Under the pieces are notes generated by a model. The model was given only the letters and a program-made list of their open reading frames with translations. It had not been told where the DNA came from and made no database searches. Positions 8,106 to 16,529 of a DNA stretch of 64,000 nt are shown here, in pieces. The position numbers and the translations under genes are program-made. The stretch covers positions 208,311 through 272,310 of the forward strand of contig JYOE01000021.1 of the NCBI GenBank assembly GCA_000955875.1. The letters run 5' to 3'. The DNA is from Terrabacter sp. 28 (lineage in GTDB: Bacteria > Actinomycetota > Actinomycetes > Actinomycetales > Dermatophilaceae). Each line of letters begins with the position of its first letter. Within the stretch, counting starts at the first letter, position 1.

Positions 8106-8627
8106 ATGACTGCGGACTCGACGAGTGCCGTCCCCGGCCTGGGCTTCGACCCGATCGCGCGCGCCCGCGAGCAGTGGCTCGAGCAGGGCTGGGACGCCGC
8201 CGCCGACGGCATGGCCGCGATCACCTCGCTCATGCGCGCGCACCAGATCGTCCTCGCGCGGGTCGAGGCGACCCTCAAGCCGCTCGGCGTGACCTTCGCC
8301 CGCTACGAGGTGCTCATGCTGCTGTGGTTCAGCAAGCGGGGGTCGCTGCCGATGAAGGTCATCGGCAGCCGCCTGCAGGTGCACCCCACGAGCGTCACGA
8401 ACGCCGTCGACCGGCTCGAGGATGCCGGCCTGGTGACGCGCTCGACCCACCCCGAGGACCGCCGCGCCATGCTCGTCTCCCTGACGCCGTCGGGCCGCGA
8501 GCTCGCCGAGCGCGCGACCAAGGCGCTCAACACCGAGGTGTTCGAGCAGCCCGACCTCGGGGCCCGCGACGTCCACGCCCTCGTCGACGTGCTGACGCGC
8601 CTGCGGCGCGGCGCCGGCGACTTCTGA
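8106..8627 (+). CDS. MarR-family transcriptional regulator
   Basis: This 173-residue protein carries a typical MarR winged helix. The recognition region is MKVIGSRLQVHPTSVTNAVDRLEDAGLVTR, followed by the wing STHPEDRRAMLVSLTPSGRELAERAT and a C-terminal dimerisation helix. It is divergent from icmF; the 62-bp gap holds a palindrome over the icmF promoter, so it most likely represses icmF and perhaps itself. The ATG at 8106 was chosen because TACGAT (8094-8099) sits six bases upstream, compatible with a leaderless start. The in-frame ATG at 8070 would fall next to the operator and has no ribosome-binding site. Confidence 0.88.
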   Translation: MTADSTSAVPGLGFDPIARAREQWLEQGWDAAADGMAAITSLMRAHQIVLARVEATLKPLGVTFARYEVLMLLWFSKRGSLPMKVIGSRLQVHPTSVTNAVDRLEDAGLVTRSTHPEDRRAMLVSLTPSGRELAERATKALNTEVFEQPDLGARDVHALVDVLTRLRRGAGDF

Positions 8628-8640
8628 CCCCACGCGGCCA

Positions 8641-8710
8641 CCCGTCCCGTCCCGTCCCGACACCACGCCGGACAGCACGACGGCACGCGACGGCACGCGA
8701 CGGCACGCGA
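8641..8710. repeat. short tandem repeats between MarR and AGE genes
   Basis: CCCGT is repeated three times (8641-8655). Farther on, CGGCACGCGA is repeated three times exactly (8681-8710), with a degenerate copy after it. The block occupies most of the 147-bp gap and has no strong dyad. It looks like a minisatellite rather than a regulatory array. Confidence 0.8.
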
Positions 8711-8774
8711 CGCCACGCCCGGCTCGTTGGCGGGACCTGCAGCGCCCGAGCCCGGTTCTCGGCAGACTGGGTCC

Positions 8775-10013
8775 ATGGCCGATGCCCCTCCCCCGCCCGC
8801 CGACCACCTCGACTGGCTCGACGAGCAGCGACGTCGCATGCGCACCCTCGTGCGGCGCGCCCAGAACCCCGCCGGCGGCTTCGGCTGGCTCACCGACGAC
8901 GGCGACCTCGACCCCGACAAGGGCGTCGAGCTGTGGATCACGGCACGGATGACGCACGTGGCCGCGCTCGCGGTGCTCGAGGGCGACTCCGGGTCGGCAG
9001 AGCTCGTCGACCACGGCGTCGCGACGTTCACGGAGGGCGGACTGCTGCACGACGCCGAGCACGGCGGCTGGTTCGCCTCGGTGCACCGCGACGGCTCACC
9101 CGACATCTCCGACAAGCGTGCCTACGAGCACGCGTTCGTCGTGCTCGCCGCGACCAGCGCGTCGGCGGCGCGCCGCCCCGGCGCGGACGACCTGCTCGAC
9201 ACCGCCCTGCAGACGTTCGAGCAGCGCTTCTGGCGCGAGTCCGACGGCCTCGCCGTCGACGTGTGGGACCGCACGTGGACCGAGCTCGAGGACTACCGCG
9301 GGGTCAACGCGAACATGCACTCCTTGGAGGCGCTGCTCGCGGCCTGGGACGTGACGCGCGACCCACGGTGGCTCGGCCATGCGCTGCGCATCACCGAGAA
9401 CGTCGTGCACGGCTTCGCCCGGTCGTGGAACTACCGGCTGCCCGAGCACTTCGACTCGACCTGGAAGCCGCGTCCCGACTACAACCGCGAGCGCGCGACC
9501 GACAAGTTCCGTCCCTTCGGCGTCACCCCCGGCCACCTGCTCGAGTGGGCACGGCTGGCGCTGCACCTGCGTCGCGCCCTGGGCGCCGAGGCGCCGCCGT
9601 GGCTGCTCGACGACGCCCGCTCGCTCTTCGACGTCGCGGTGCACGAGGGCTGGCACGTCGACGGCAACGAGGGCTTCGTCTACACCACGGACTTCGAGGG
9701 CCACCCGGTCGTGCGTGACCGTCTGCACTGGGTCGTCGCCGAGGCCATCGGGGCTGCCCGCACGCTCGACCTCGCCACGGGAGACCCGACGTATGCCGCG
9801 TGGTACGACCGCTGGTGGCAGCACGCGCAGCGCTGGTTCGTCGACGGCGAGCAGGGGTCGTGGAGGCACGAGCTGTCACCCGAGCTCGTCCCGTCGAGCG
9901 TTGTGTGGCAAGGACGCCCGGACGTCTACCACGCCTACCAGGCCTGCCTCGTCGGCGCGCTCGGCGAGATCACGTCGTTCGCGGGCGCGCTGCGCGAAGG
10001 GGTGCTGTCCTGA
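8775..10013 (+). CDS. AGE-family (N-acylglucosamine 2-epimerase-like) sugar isomerase/epimerase
   Basis: This 412-residue protein fits the (alpha/alpha)6-barrel AGE superfamily, which isomerises free sugars (mannose/fructose, sulfoquinovose, N-acyl-glucosamine). Supporting segments are GGFGWLTDDG near the N terminus, the helix pair with ELWITARMTHVAAL, the RAYEHAFVVLA region, YRGVNANMHSLEALLAAWDV in the middle and FRPFGVTPGHLLEWARL with RLHWVVAEAIGAA later. The conserved His residues in these segments correspond to family active-site positions. Which sugar is used cannot be decided. It converges on the alditol oxidase gene with only 3 bp between stops, and the pairing with a polyol oxidase hints at sugar/polyol metabolism. 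Confidence 0.88.
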   Translation: MADAPPPPADHLDWLDEQRRRMRTLVRRAQNPAGGFGWLTDDGDLDPDKGVELWITARMTHVAALAVLEGDSGSAELVDHGVATFTEGGLLHDAEHGGWFASVHRDGSPDISDKRAYEHAFVVLAATSASAARRPGADDLLDTALQTFEQRFWRESDGLAVDVWDRTWTELEDYRGVNANMHSLEALLAAWDVTRDPRWLGHALRITENVVHGFARSWNYRLPEHFDSTWKPRPDYNRERATDKFRPFGVTPGHLLEWARLALHLRRALGAEAPPWLLDDARSLFDVAVHEGWHVDGNEGFVYTTDFEGHPVVRDRLHWVVAEAIGAARTLDLATGDPTYAAWYDRWWQHAQRWFVDGEQGSWRHELSPELVPSSVVWQGRPDVYHAYQACLVGALGEITSFAGALREGVLS

Positions 10014-10016
10014 CCG

Positions 10017-11273
10017 TCAGCCGATGACGCGGTCGAGCCAGGCGTTACCGAAGACGCGCTCGGGGTCGACCCGGTCGCGCAGGGCGCGGAAGTCGCCCAT
10101 CCGCGGGTAGAGCGGTGCGATGGCGTCGGACCCCGCGACGAAGCACTTGCCCCAGTGCGGGCGCGCACCCAACGGCAGCAGCGCCTCCTCGATCGCGGGC
10201 AGGACGGCATACACCCGCTCCTCGTCGCGCACCCACGTGAAGTGCACCCCGAGCACGTCGTGACCGTAGGAGCTGCTCAGCCAGTGCTCGTCGGCGGCGA
10301 CGGTGCGCAGCTCGCACACCTGCAGCACCTGCGCCAGGCGCGGGCCCAGCGCACGCAGCCGCTCGACCGCGGCCAGGGCCTCGGCGCGGGGCAGCAGGTA
10401 CTCGCTCTGCAGCTCCTCGCCGCGGCTCGGCGTGAACTCCATGCGGAAGTGCGGCAGCCGGTGGAGCCACGGGCCGAACACGCCGCCCTGCTCGGTGACG
10501 GACTCGGTGGGCGCCCCCTCCAGCATGTGCAGCGTGCGCGCGGCCGGCTGCGCCCCGTGCAGGTCGAGCGGCGCCTCGTCGACCCGGCTCTTGCGCCAGA
10601 CCTGCTCGATGCCGGCGTCGGTCCACCGCGTGAACAGGCTGACGCTGTAGGCACTTCGGGTGACCTCTTCGATGTTCTCCACGAGGGACTCCCAGCCCAG
10701 TCCGGTGTAGACGTCCTGGCGCACGTCGTAGGTGGGCTCGATGTCGAGGGTGAGTGCGGTGACCACCCCGAGGGCGCCAAGCGACACGATGCTGCCCGGG
10801 TGGTCGGCGTCGCCGCGGCTGACGGTGCGCACCTCGCCGTCGGGCCCGACAATGTCGATGGACGCGACCGCCGTTGCGAGAGAACCGTTCTCGATGCCGG
10901 ACCCGTGGGTGCCCGTCGCGACTGCACCGGCCACCGAGATGTGGGGCAGCGATGCGAGGTTGCCGAGCGCCCAGCCCGCCGCATGAAGCTGCGTGGCGAC
11001 GTCGCCGTATGCCGCCCGCCCGGTCACGCGGGCCGTGCGGGTCGCCGGGTCGACCTCCACCGTGGTCGGCAGGTCGGTCAGCGACACCAGCACCCCGTCG
11101 TCGACGTCGGTGATGTCGGTGAGGTCGGTGAACGAGTGGCGCGACCCCAGGGCGCGCACGCGCGGCGCCGCGGCGACGAGCTCCTGGAGGTGCTCGACCG
11201 AGCGCACTCGCTCGATGCGCGAACGGTAGGTGTGGTTGCCGGCCCAGTTCTTCTCCGCCGTCACGTCCGTCAT
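10017..11273 (-). CDS. aldO: alditol oxidase (FAD-linked, VAO family)
   Basis: This 418-residue protein closely follows Streptomyces alditol oxidase, including identical length. The N terminus contains NWAGN, and LGSRHSF places H46 exactly where AldO forms the covalent histidyl-FAD bond. The segment ASLPHISVAGAVATGTHGSG is the VAO-family FAD-binding loop. The C terminus retains CELRTVAAD, HFTWV and RPHWGK, which line the polyol pocket in AldO. The enzyme oxidises C1 of xylitol, sorbitol and similar polyols to the aldose, producing H2O2. No signal peptide is present, so it is cytosolic. It is convergent with the AGE-family gene. Confidence 0.92.
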   Translation of the reverse strand: MTDVTAEKNWAGNHTYRSRIERVRSVEHLQELVAAAPRVRALGSRHSFTDLTDITDVDDGVLVSLTDLPTTVEVDPATRTARVTGRAAYGDVATQLHAAGWALGNLASLPHISVAGAVATGTHGSGIENGSLATAVASIDIVGPDGEVRTVSRGDADHPGSIVSLGALGVVTALTLDIEPTYDVRQDVYTGLGWESLVENIEEVTRSAYSVSLFTRWTDAGIEQVWRKSRVDEAPLDLHGAQPAARTLHMLEGAPTESVTEQGGVFGPWLHRLPHFRMEFTPSRGEELQSEYLLPRAEALAAVERLRALGPRLAQVLQVCELRTVAADEHWLSSSYGHDVLGVHFTWVRDEERVYAVLPAIEEALLPLGARPHWGKCFVAGSDAIAPLYPRMGDFRALRDRVDPERVFGNAWLDRVIG

Positions 11274-11357
11274 GGGCCCAGTCTGGCAAGGGCCCCCACC
11301 CGGGCTCGACGAGCAGGCGCCGCGGCCGCGTGGCCGGGCGTTCGCCGCGCGCCGCGG

Positions 11358-11684
11358 CTAGTGGCGGCGTCGGTGCGAGCGGTCCTGGTGCAGCTCGGGG
11401 TGCACGTCCTCGGGCAGCTCCTCGGGCTCGGCCCCCTCGCCGGGTGTCGCCACGCCCCAGCCCTCGGGGCTGATCGTGTCGACGGGCGGGTTGCCGACGA
11501 GGTGCGAGCGTTCCGCGCCCTCGGGGTGGTCGCGACGTTCCTGCTCCGTGCGGTCGCGATGCGAGTTCATGGAGTCCATCGAGTCACCCTTGCGACCGGC
11601 GCGTCGCGGCTCGACCATGATGAAGCCGATGACGAGGATGACGATGACACCGAACAGGACGAAGATTCCTACGCGATCACCCAT
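11358..11684 (-). CDS. small single-pass membrane protein
   Basis: This 108-residue protein is not assigned to a named family. One hydrophobic helix (about residues 5-23, VGIFVLFGVIVILVIGFIM) is followed by a basic stretch PRRAGRKG, predicting an N-out/C-in anchor. A long hydrophilic tail rich in Asp, Glu, Pro and His follows. The ATG at 11684 was selected because GGGAGG precedes it at about 6 bp; longer readings upstream are low-complexity and lack a ribosome-binding site. It lies between aldO and another small gene on the same strand. Confidence 0.75.
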   Translation of the reverse strand: MGDRVGIFVLFGVIVILVIGFIMVEPRRAGRKGDSMDSMNSHRDRTEQERRDHPEGAERSHLVGNPPVDTISPEGWGVATPGEGAEPEELPEDVHPELHQDRSHRRRH

Positions 11685-11817
11685 GGCACCTCCCGGAAGC
11701 GGTCCGATGCTCTCGACGGTACTCCCGTAGGGGGCCGGCGAGGAGCCCATGCGCGGAACCGCTTCCGCGGGTGCATCTCGGCGCTCGGAGGTCGGCGCCG
11801 TCGTGAGGCGTCGGCGG

Positions 11818-12000
11818 TCAGCGCTGCTCGCGGGCGGCCTCGGCCGCCGCCACCCGGGCCTCACGCTCACGCGCGAGGCGGGTCTTGGGGTCGTTGCCCT
11901 CGCCCAGCTGGGCCGGGCCGAAGATCGTCAGGCCGATCATGCGCAGCCGGTAGCCGATGCGGTATCCGACGGACAGTCCCTTGGACTTCGAACGCGCCAC
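11818..12000 (-). CDS. small basic conserved hypothetical protein
   Basis: This 60-residue protein begins MARSKSKGLSVGYRIGYRLR and ends in a charged Ala/Glu/Arg helix. It has a weak amphipathic segment (MIGLTIFGPAQL) but no clear membrane helix. The GTG start at 12000 is supported by GGAGG ten bases upstream. It is divergent from the OhrR-like MarR gene and its start lies 14 bp from that gene's operator, so it may be part of the same regulon. The function is unknown. Confidence 0.65.
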   Translation of the reverse strand: MARSKSKGLSVGYRIGYRLRMIGLTIFGPAQLGEGNDPKTRLAREREARVAAAEAAREQR

Positions 12001-12013
12001 GCGCTGCCTCCAT

Positions 12014-12039
12014 AGTTAGTGTGCTAACTGTTAGTGTAC
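12014..12039. promoter_or_regulatory. probable operator of the OhrR/MarR regulator
   Basis: An inverted repeat AGTTAG-TGTG-CTAACT (12014-12029) is followed by a direct repeat of its core (GTTAGTGTGC at 12015, GTTAGTGTAC at 12030). It sits in the 73-bp gap between the divergent small basic protein and the MarR gene. Both gene starts are close enough for joint autorepression. Confidence 0.65.
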
Positions 12040-12073
12040 AGGCAAACGCGTACCGCTCCGACGACGAGGTGAG

Positions 12074-12565
12074 ATGACCCCGCCCACCGCCACCCGACGC
12101 GACGACCTCGCACAGCCGACCGACGGTCCACCCGATGACCTCCTGCGCCTGGACCAGCAGGTGTGCTTCGCCCTCGCCGTCGCCGCCCGGAACGTCATCG
12201 GCCTCTACCGCCCGGTGCTCGAACCGCTCGGACTGACCCACCCGCAGTACCTCGTGATGCTCGCGCTCTGGGAGCGGTCGCCACTGACGCTCCGCGAGAT
12301 CAGCCGCCTGCTCAGCCTCGAGCCCGCCACCTTGTCACCGCTGCTCAAACGGCTCGAGGCCGCCGGGCTCGTCACCCGCGACCGCCACCCGGAGGACGAC
12401 CGGGCCCTCGCCATCACCCTCACGCAGCGCGGACGCAGGCTGCGCACCAAGGCCCTTCAGGTGCCACCCCAGATCGTCGAGACGCTGGGCATGGACCTCG
12501 CCGAGCTGGAGGCGCTGCACGGGGCGCTGACCCGCGTCATCGCCGCCACCACCCCGCCGGGCTGA
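12074..12565 (+). CDS. MarR/OhrR-like redox regulator
   Basis: This 163-residue winged-helix protein has the OhrR layout. LRLDQQVCFALAVAAR places C31 where organic-hydroperoxide sensors carry their reactive cysteine. It is followed by LGLTHPQYLVMLALWE, a recognition helix near LEPATLSPLLKRLEAAGLV and the wing RDRHPEDDRALAITLT. One-Cys OhrR repressors are oxidised by lipid or organic peroxides and release their operator. No ohr peroxidase gene is next door; the divergent small basic protein gene and this gene itself share the likely operator. The start at 12074 has GAGGTGAG just upstream. Confidence 0.85.
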   Translation: MTPPTATRRDDLAQPTDGPPDDLLRLDQQVCFALAVAARNVIGLYRPVLEPLGLTHPQYLVMLALWERSPLTLREISRLLSLEPATLSPLLKRLEAAGLVTRDRHPEDDRALAITLTQRGRRLRTKALQVPPQIVETLGMDLAELEALHGALTRVIAATTPPG

Positions 12566-12568
12566 CGA

Positions 12569-12604
12569 CAGCAGGGCCCCGCCGGTTTCGGCGGGGCCCT
12601 GCTG
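12569..12604. terminator. strong intrinsic-type hairpin
   Basis: A perfect 16-bp stem starts CAGCAGGGCCCCGCCG and closes over the loop GTTT (12585-12588). It lies 3 bp after the OhrR-like stop and before the convergent FMN reductase gene, so it can serve both directions. No long U tract follows, as is common in high-GC actinobacteria. Confidence 0.9.
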
Positions 12605-12649
12605 CGTCAGAGCGACGGCGGAGAGTCGAGGGGTACCGAGGGCGGAGGC

Positions 12650-13213
12650 TCAGGCGGCCTCGACCTGGTGCTCGACGAGAGCGCCGAGCGCGTCGCGCAG
12701 ACGGCCGAAGACCTGCGGGTCGCCGAGTACGTCGGTGTCGATGGTCGACTGCGAGACGACGACCTCGTCGAGCACGACGGCACCCGCGATGCCGGCCGAG
12801 CGACGCGCGTCCTCGTGGGCCCACTTGCCGCCGTAGGGCGTCGGCGTCGCGCCGATGACGGCGAAGGGCTTGCCGGCGATGGCACCCTGGCCGAAGGGAC
12901 GCGAGAGCCAGTCGATGGCGTTGTTGAGCACGGCCGGCATGGTGCCGTTGTACTCGGGCGTCACCGCGAGCACGCGGTCGGCGCCGGCGACGGTCGCACG
13001 CAGCGCGGCCGCCGCGTCCGGGACGTTCTCGCCGTCGACGTCCTCGTTGTAGAACGGCAGCGCGGCGAGACCGTCGACGATCTCGACCTCGACGCCCGCG
13101 GGCGCCTGGTCGCGCAGGCTCTCGGCGATGCGGCGGTTCACGGAGTCGGCGCGAAGGCTGCCGACGAGGACGGCGACGCGGGTGGGGGTGCTGGGGCTGG
13201 GCGTGGAAGTCAT
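12650..13213 (-). CDS. NADPH-dependent FMN reductase
   Basis: This 187-residue flavodoxin-fold protein belongs to the NADPH-dependent FMN/quinone reductase family (SsuE/ChrR type). Diagnostic segments are VLVGSLRADSVNRRIAE (phosphate-binding loop), LPFYNEDVDG and the signature TPEYNGTMPAVLNNAIDWLSRP. It reduces free FMN or quinones with NAD(P)H in the cytosol. The ATG at 13213 is preferred, with AGGTG just upstream; a GTG two codons earlier is possible. It is divergent from a TetR regulator, whose probable operator lies 11 bp upstream of this start, so induction through that TetR is likely. A paralogue occurs at 57523-58092. Confidence 0.9.
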   Translation of the reverse strand: MTSTPSPSTPTRVAVLVGSLRADSVNRRIAESLRDQAPAGVEVEIVDGLAALPFYNEDVDGENVPDAAAALRATVAGADRVLAVTPEYNGTMPAVLNNAIDWLSRPFGQGAIAGKPFAVIGATPTPYGGKWAHEDARRSAGIAGAVVLDEVVVSQSTIDTDVLGDPQVFGRLRDALGALVEHQVEAA

Positions 13214-13224
13214 GGACACCTAAA

Positions 13225-13238
13225 CGGACTGTGGTCCG
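13225..13238. promoter_or_regulatory. palindromic operator (probable TetR site)
   Basis: CGGAC-TGTG-GTCCG forms a short perfect dyad in the gap between the FMN reductase start (13213) and the TetR start (13286). Its position next to the reductase start suggests the TetR protein represses the reductase from here. Confidence 0.55.
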
Positions 13239-13285
13239 CTTCTATTCCGAGCCCGCCCTGCTGCCACCCGCCTAGGATCACGTCC

Positions 13286-13900
13286 GTGTCCACGGAGCCG
13301 TCGGTCGAGCGAACCACGTTCGACCTGCACGCCCATCCGGAGCGTCCCGAGCGACGCGACGCAGCGCGCAACCGCGAGCTGCTCCTCGACGCCGCCCATC
13401 GGCTCGTCGACCGTGACGGGGTCGAGGCCGTGACGATGGATGCCGTCGCCGCCGAGGCCGGGGTGGGCAAGGGCACGGTCTTCCGCCGTTTCGGCAGCCG
13501 CGCCGGCCTGATGACGGCCCTGCTCGACCACGCCGAGGCACGCTGGCAGGGCCGGGTCATCTCGGGCCCGCCTCCGCTCGGCCCGGGCGCCCCTCCTCTC
13601 GAGCGGCTGCTCGCCTTCGGCGCCTCCCGTCTCGACCGCACCATCACGAGCGCCGACCTCATGGTCGCCGCGGCCGGCCGACACGGGCGCTCCGGTCCCG
13701 CCGTCGCGTTCTGGACCGTGCACGTGCGTCACCTGCTCACCGAGCTCGGCGTGACCGGCGACCTCCCACTGCTCGCCATGGCCCTGCTCGCCCCGCTCGA
13801 CGTGACGATCGTGGGCCAGCAGCTGGAGGCCGGCGTCAGCCGCGAGCGCATCCTCGCCGCCTGGACCGACCTCGTGGGGCGCGTCGTCGCCGGCTGCTGA
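13286..13900 (+). CDS. TetR-family transcriptional regulator
   Basis: This 204-residue protein has a TetR DNA-binding domain: RNRELLLDAAHRLVDRDGVE, then VTMDAVAAEAGVGKGTVFRRFGSRAGLMTALLDH (residues about 30-85). A mostly hydrophobic ligand/dimerisation domain follows. The GTG at 13286 was chosen because TAGGAT lies seven bases upstream, the spacing of a leaderless start, and no ribosome-binding site is visible. It is divergent from the FMN reductase gene, and a dyad between them is the likely operator. The inducer is unknown; quinones or electrophiles are plausible given the neighbour. Confidence 0.85.
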   Translation: MSTEPSVERTTFDLHAHPERPERRDAARNRELLLDAAHRLVDRDGVEAVTMDAVAAEAGVGKGTVFRRFGSRAGLMTALLDHAEARWQGRVISGPPPLGPGAPPLERLLAFGASRLDRTITSADLMVAAAGRHGRSGPAVAFWTVHVRHLLTELGVTGDLPLLAMALLAPLDVTIVGQQLEAGVSRERILAAWTDLVGRVVAGC

Positions 13901-13927
13901 CCGACACCTCCCCGGACGGTTCGGTCA
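13898..13927. terminator. candidate bidirectional hairpin
   Basis: TGACCGA (13898-13904) and TCGGTCA (13921-13927) are perfectly complementary across a 16-base loop. The hairpin spans the stop codons of the TetR gene and the convergent amidotransferase gene. The stem is short, so terminator function is tentative. Confidence 0.45.
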
Positions 13928-14782
13928 CCCACCCGTCGGACGTTGGGACGCGGCTGCCGCACCGAGGTCCTGCAGGGTCAGCGCGTGCCGCGGCTCGTCG
14001 TCGATGACGGGCCGCTCGGTCACGCCGAGGTGCTCGTCCACGCTGAGCAGCACGCCGGGCTCGAGCATGCGCCACCGGTCGTCGTCGTCGAGGCGCTCGC
14101 TCGCCACGACGACGGCAGGGGCGTCCGACAGCTCGTGGGACACGACGCGGGTGCCGGCGGCCGACCGGTGGTCGAGCCGACCCCGTGGCTCGTGGCGTTC
14201 GAGCACCCACAGCGCGTGCGTGGCCGGGTAGCGCACCGCCCACAGACGGTGCGGCATCGTCAGGACGACGTTGACGGCATACACGGGCAGCTCTGCCGCG
14301 ACCCATCGCAGCGCCGCGGTCACGCCCGCCGCGACGTCGCCACCGGCAGCCTCGGTCTCGCGCGTGACGAGGGCGAAGAGCCGCTCCGAGTCGGTGTCGC
14401 CCAGGACCCGTCGCCGGTCGTCGCCGAGGTGCCGGTCCAACACGTCGAGCCCCTCGACGACGCCGTTGTGCGCGAAGAGCCGGCCGTCCAGCTCGAACGG
14501 GTGGGTGTTCTCGGGACGCACCGCGGCACCCGAGGAGTGGCGCACGTGGGCCACGAACGTCGCGCTCGTGCGGGCACGCGCCTCACGGGCGAAGGCGGTG
14601 TCGTCCCAGGCCGCGAGCGCCTGCTTCTCGACGACAGCGCGCCCCTGCTCGTCGAAGGTGCCGAGTCCCGTCCCGTCGGGGTTGGCGTGCGACTGCGCGG
14701 ACAGGCTGTCCGGGGCGTCGAGGAGCCAGAAGGTGGCCCGGACGCGGGTGCGCCCCGCGGTGAGACCGAAGAGACGGCACAC
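13925..14782 (-). CDS. class II glutamine amidotransferase
   Basis: This 285-residue protein starts MCRLFG; after Met removal C2 is the N-terminal nucleophile of the Ntn-hydrolase fold. Other family segments are SHANPDGTGLGTFD, the VAHVRHSSGA motif and THPFELDGRLFAHNGVVEG, followed by a SERLFALVTRE helix. This resembles the stand-alone YafJ/EgtC-like amidohydrolases rather than a biosynthetic synthase, since no synthase domain is fused. In EgtC the activity removes glutamate during ergothioneine synthesis, but no egt genes are adjacent here. It is 13 bp downstream of the poxB stop on the same strand, so cotranscription is possible. Confidence 0.9.
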   Translation of the reverse strand: MCRLFGLTAGRTRVRATFWLLDAPDSLSAQSHANPDGTGLGTFDEQGRAVVEKQALAAWDDTAFAREARARTSATFVAHVRHSSGAAVRPENTHPFELDGRLFAHNGVVEGLDVLDRHLGDDRRRVLGDTDSERLFALVTRETEAAGGDVAAGVTAALRWVAAELPVYAVNVVLTMPHRLWAVRYPATHALWVLERHEPRGRLDHRSAAGTRVVSHELSDAPAVVVASERLDDDDRWRMLEPGVLLSVDEHLGVTERPVIDDEPRHALTLQDLGAAAASQRPTGG

Positions 14783-14795
14783 GCCCGGCGCCCGG

Positions 14796-16517
14796 TCAGC
14801 GGCTCTCGAGGGCCTCGCGTGACTTCGCGATCGCGAAGCCCCAGCCCTGCGCGAGCGTCGGCTTGGGCGGCACCGCCACCTCGTCGGGGTTGGTCACGAC
14901 GTCGAGCAGCACCGGGCCGGCGGTCGCCAGCGCCCACCCCACCGCGTCGTCGAGCTCGTCGGCGTCGGTGACCCGTCGAGCGGCGAGACCCATGGCCGTG
15001 GCGACGGCGGCGAGGTCGGGGTTGTCGAGCTCGGTGCCGAACTCGGGCAGCCCGCCCTGCTCCTGCTCGAGCTTGACCATGCCGAGGCGGCCGTTGTCGA
15101 ACACGACGACCTTGACGGGCAGCTCGTGCGTCACCGCCGTACGCAGGTCGCCGAGCAGCATCATGAGCCCGCCGTCACCCGAGAACGAGACGACGGGCCG
15201 GGTGCGGTCCAGGGCCTGCGCGCCGAGCGCCATCGGCAGGGCGTTGGCCATCGAGCCGAGGTTGTAGGAGCCGACGAGCCGACGGGTGCCGCGCATCGTG
15301 ACGAAGCGGGAGAGCCACGCGGTCGACATCCCGGTGTCGCTCGTGAAGATCGTCGTGTCCGGCGCCAGTCGGTCGACGGCCGCGGCCAGCGCCTCGGGGC
15401 GGATCCGCACGTCGGGGTTGTCGAACACGGCCCGGGCCCGCCCGAGCAGGGAGGAGTCGTGGTCGGGGTCGAGCAGCGCCCGCTGCCGCTCGTGCCAGGA
15501 GCGGTACGCCTTCACCGCCGTGTCGAGGTGCGCCCGGTCGTCGCGTCGCGACAACAACGGGAGCAGCGCCTCGAGCGTCGCCTTCGCGTCTCCGACGAGC
15601 GCGTGGCCGACCGGGGTGCGGCGACCGATGTGCTCACCACGCGAGTCGACCTGGACCACGACCTTCCCGGTCGGGTACCAGTCGCGGTAGGGGAAGTCGG
15701 TGCCGAGCAGGACGAGCACGTCGCAGGAGTCCATCGCCTTGGCGGCGGCCGGGTTGCCGATGAGGCCCGACTGGCCCACCTCGAAGGGGTTGTCGCGCTC
15801 CAGCCCCTCCTTCGCCTTGAGGGTGAGCACCATCGGCGCGGCGAGCACGTCGGCCAGCTCGAGCACCTGGGCGCGAGCCTCCCGGGCACCGGACCCGACG
15901 AGCAGGGTGACGGCGCCGTCGCCGCCGAGCAGGTCCGCGACACCGCGTACGGCGTCGGCGGGCGCGGCGGCCGCCACGGGCGTGGGCGCGAAGACGGGCG
16001 TCGTCGCGTGCTTCGGCACGTCGAGGTCGCCGACGTCCCCCGGCACCGTGAGCACCGCGACCCCGCGCTGCGCGTACGCGGCGTTGACGGCCTGCTCGAG
16101 CAGGTGCGGCAGCTGCGCCGGGGCGCTGAGGGTGTGGGCCCACACGCTGACGTCGGCGAAGAGCGTGTCGTTGTCGACCTCCTGGAAGAAGTCGGTGCCG
16201 ATCTCGGGGCTGGGCACCTGTCCGCAGATCGCCAGCACCGGCGCGTGCGACTTCTTCGCGTCGTAGAGCCCGTTGAGCAGGTGGATCGATCCCGGCCCGA
16301 CGGTGCCCATGCACACGCCGATGGTGCCCGTGAGCTGGGCCTGGGCGCTGACCGCGAAGGCGGCGACCTCCTCGTGGCGCACCCCGATCCACTCGACCCG
16401 GTCGTCCCGGCGAATGGCGTCGGTGAGCGGGTTGAGGGCGTCTCCGACGACGCCCCAGACCTGGCGCACGCCGGCGTCCGCGAGGGCGGTGACGATGTGC
16501 TCGGCGACAGTGGTCAT
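14796..16517 (-). CDS. poxB: pyruvate oxidase / pyruvate dehydrogenase (quinone), TPP enzyme
   Basis: This 573-residue protein aligns along its whole length with E. coli PoxB. It has WGVVGDALNPLTDAI at the start, the TPP-activating glutamate in VRHEEVAAF (about residue 50), the FAD-associated middle domain with LVLLGTDFPYRDWYPTG, and the C-terminal TPP-binding GDGG segment ending in FDNGRLG (Asp replaces the first Asn of the usual NN). The enzyme decarboxylates pyruvate to acetate, passing electrons to menaquinone. The extreme C-terminal lipid-binding helix of E. coli PoxB is not obvious. It lies 12 bp after the FMN glutamate-synthase-like gene, suggesting an operon. Confidence 0.9.
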   Translation of the reverse strand: MTTVAEHIVTALADAGVRQVWGVVGDALNPLTDAIRRDDRVEWIGVRHEEVAAFAVSAQAQLTGTIGVCMGTVGPGSIHLLNGLYDAKKSHAPVLAICGQVPSPEIGTDFFQEVDNDTLFADVSVWAHTLSAPAQLPHLLEQAVNAAYAQRGVAVLTVPGDVGDLDVPKHATTPVFAPTPVAAAAPADAVRGVADLLGGDGAVTLLVGSGAREARAQVLELADVLAAPMVLTLKAKEGLERDNPFEVGQSGLIGNPAAAKAMDSCDVLVLLGTDFPYRDWYPTGKVVVQVDSRGEHIGRRTPVGHALVGDAKATLEALLPLLSRRDDRAHLDTAVKAYRSWHERQRALLDPDHDSSLLGRARAVFDNPDVRIRPEALAAAVDRLAPDTTIFTSDTGMSTAWLSRFVTMRGTRRLVGSYNLGSMANALPMALGAQALDRTRPVVSFSGDGGLMMLLGDLRTAVTHELPVKVVVFDNGRLGMVKLEQEQGGLPEFGTELDNPDLAAVATAMGLAARRVTDADELDDAVGWALATAGPVLLDVVTNPDEVAVPPKPTLAQGWGFAIAKSREALESR

Positions 16518-16529
16518 GAGGGTCCTTCC

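Noticed and set aside
10155..12077. 640-codon plus-strand open frame
   Set aside because: It is antisense to aldO and two small genes and ends across a palindromic operator; composition is that of a shadow frame.
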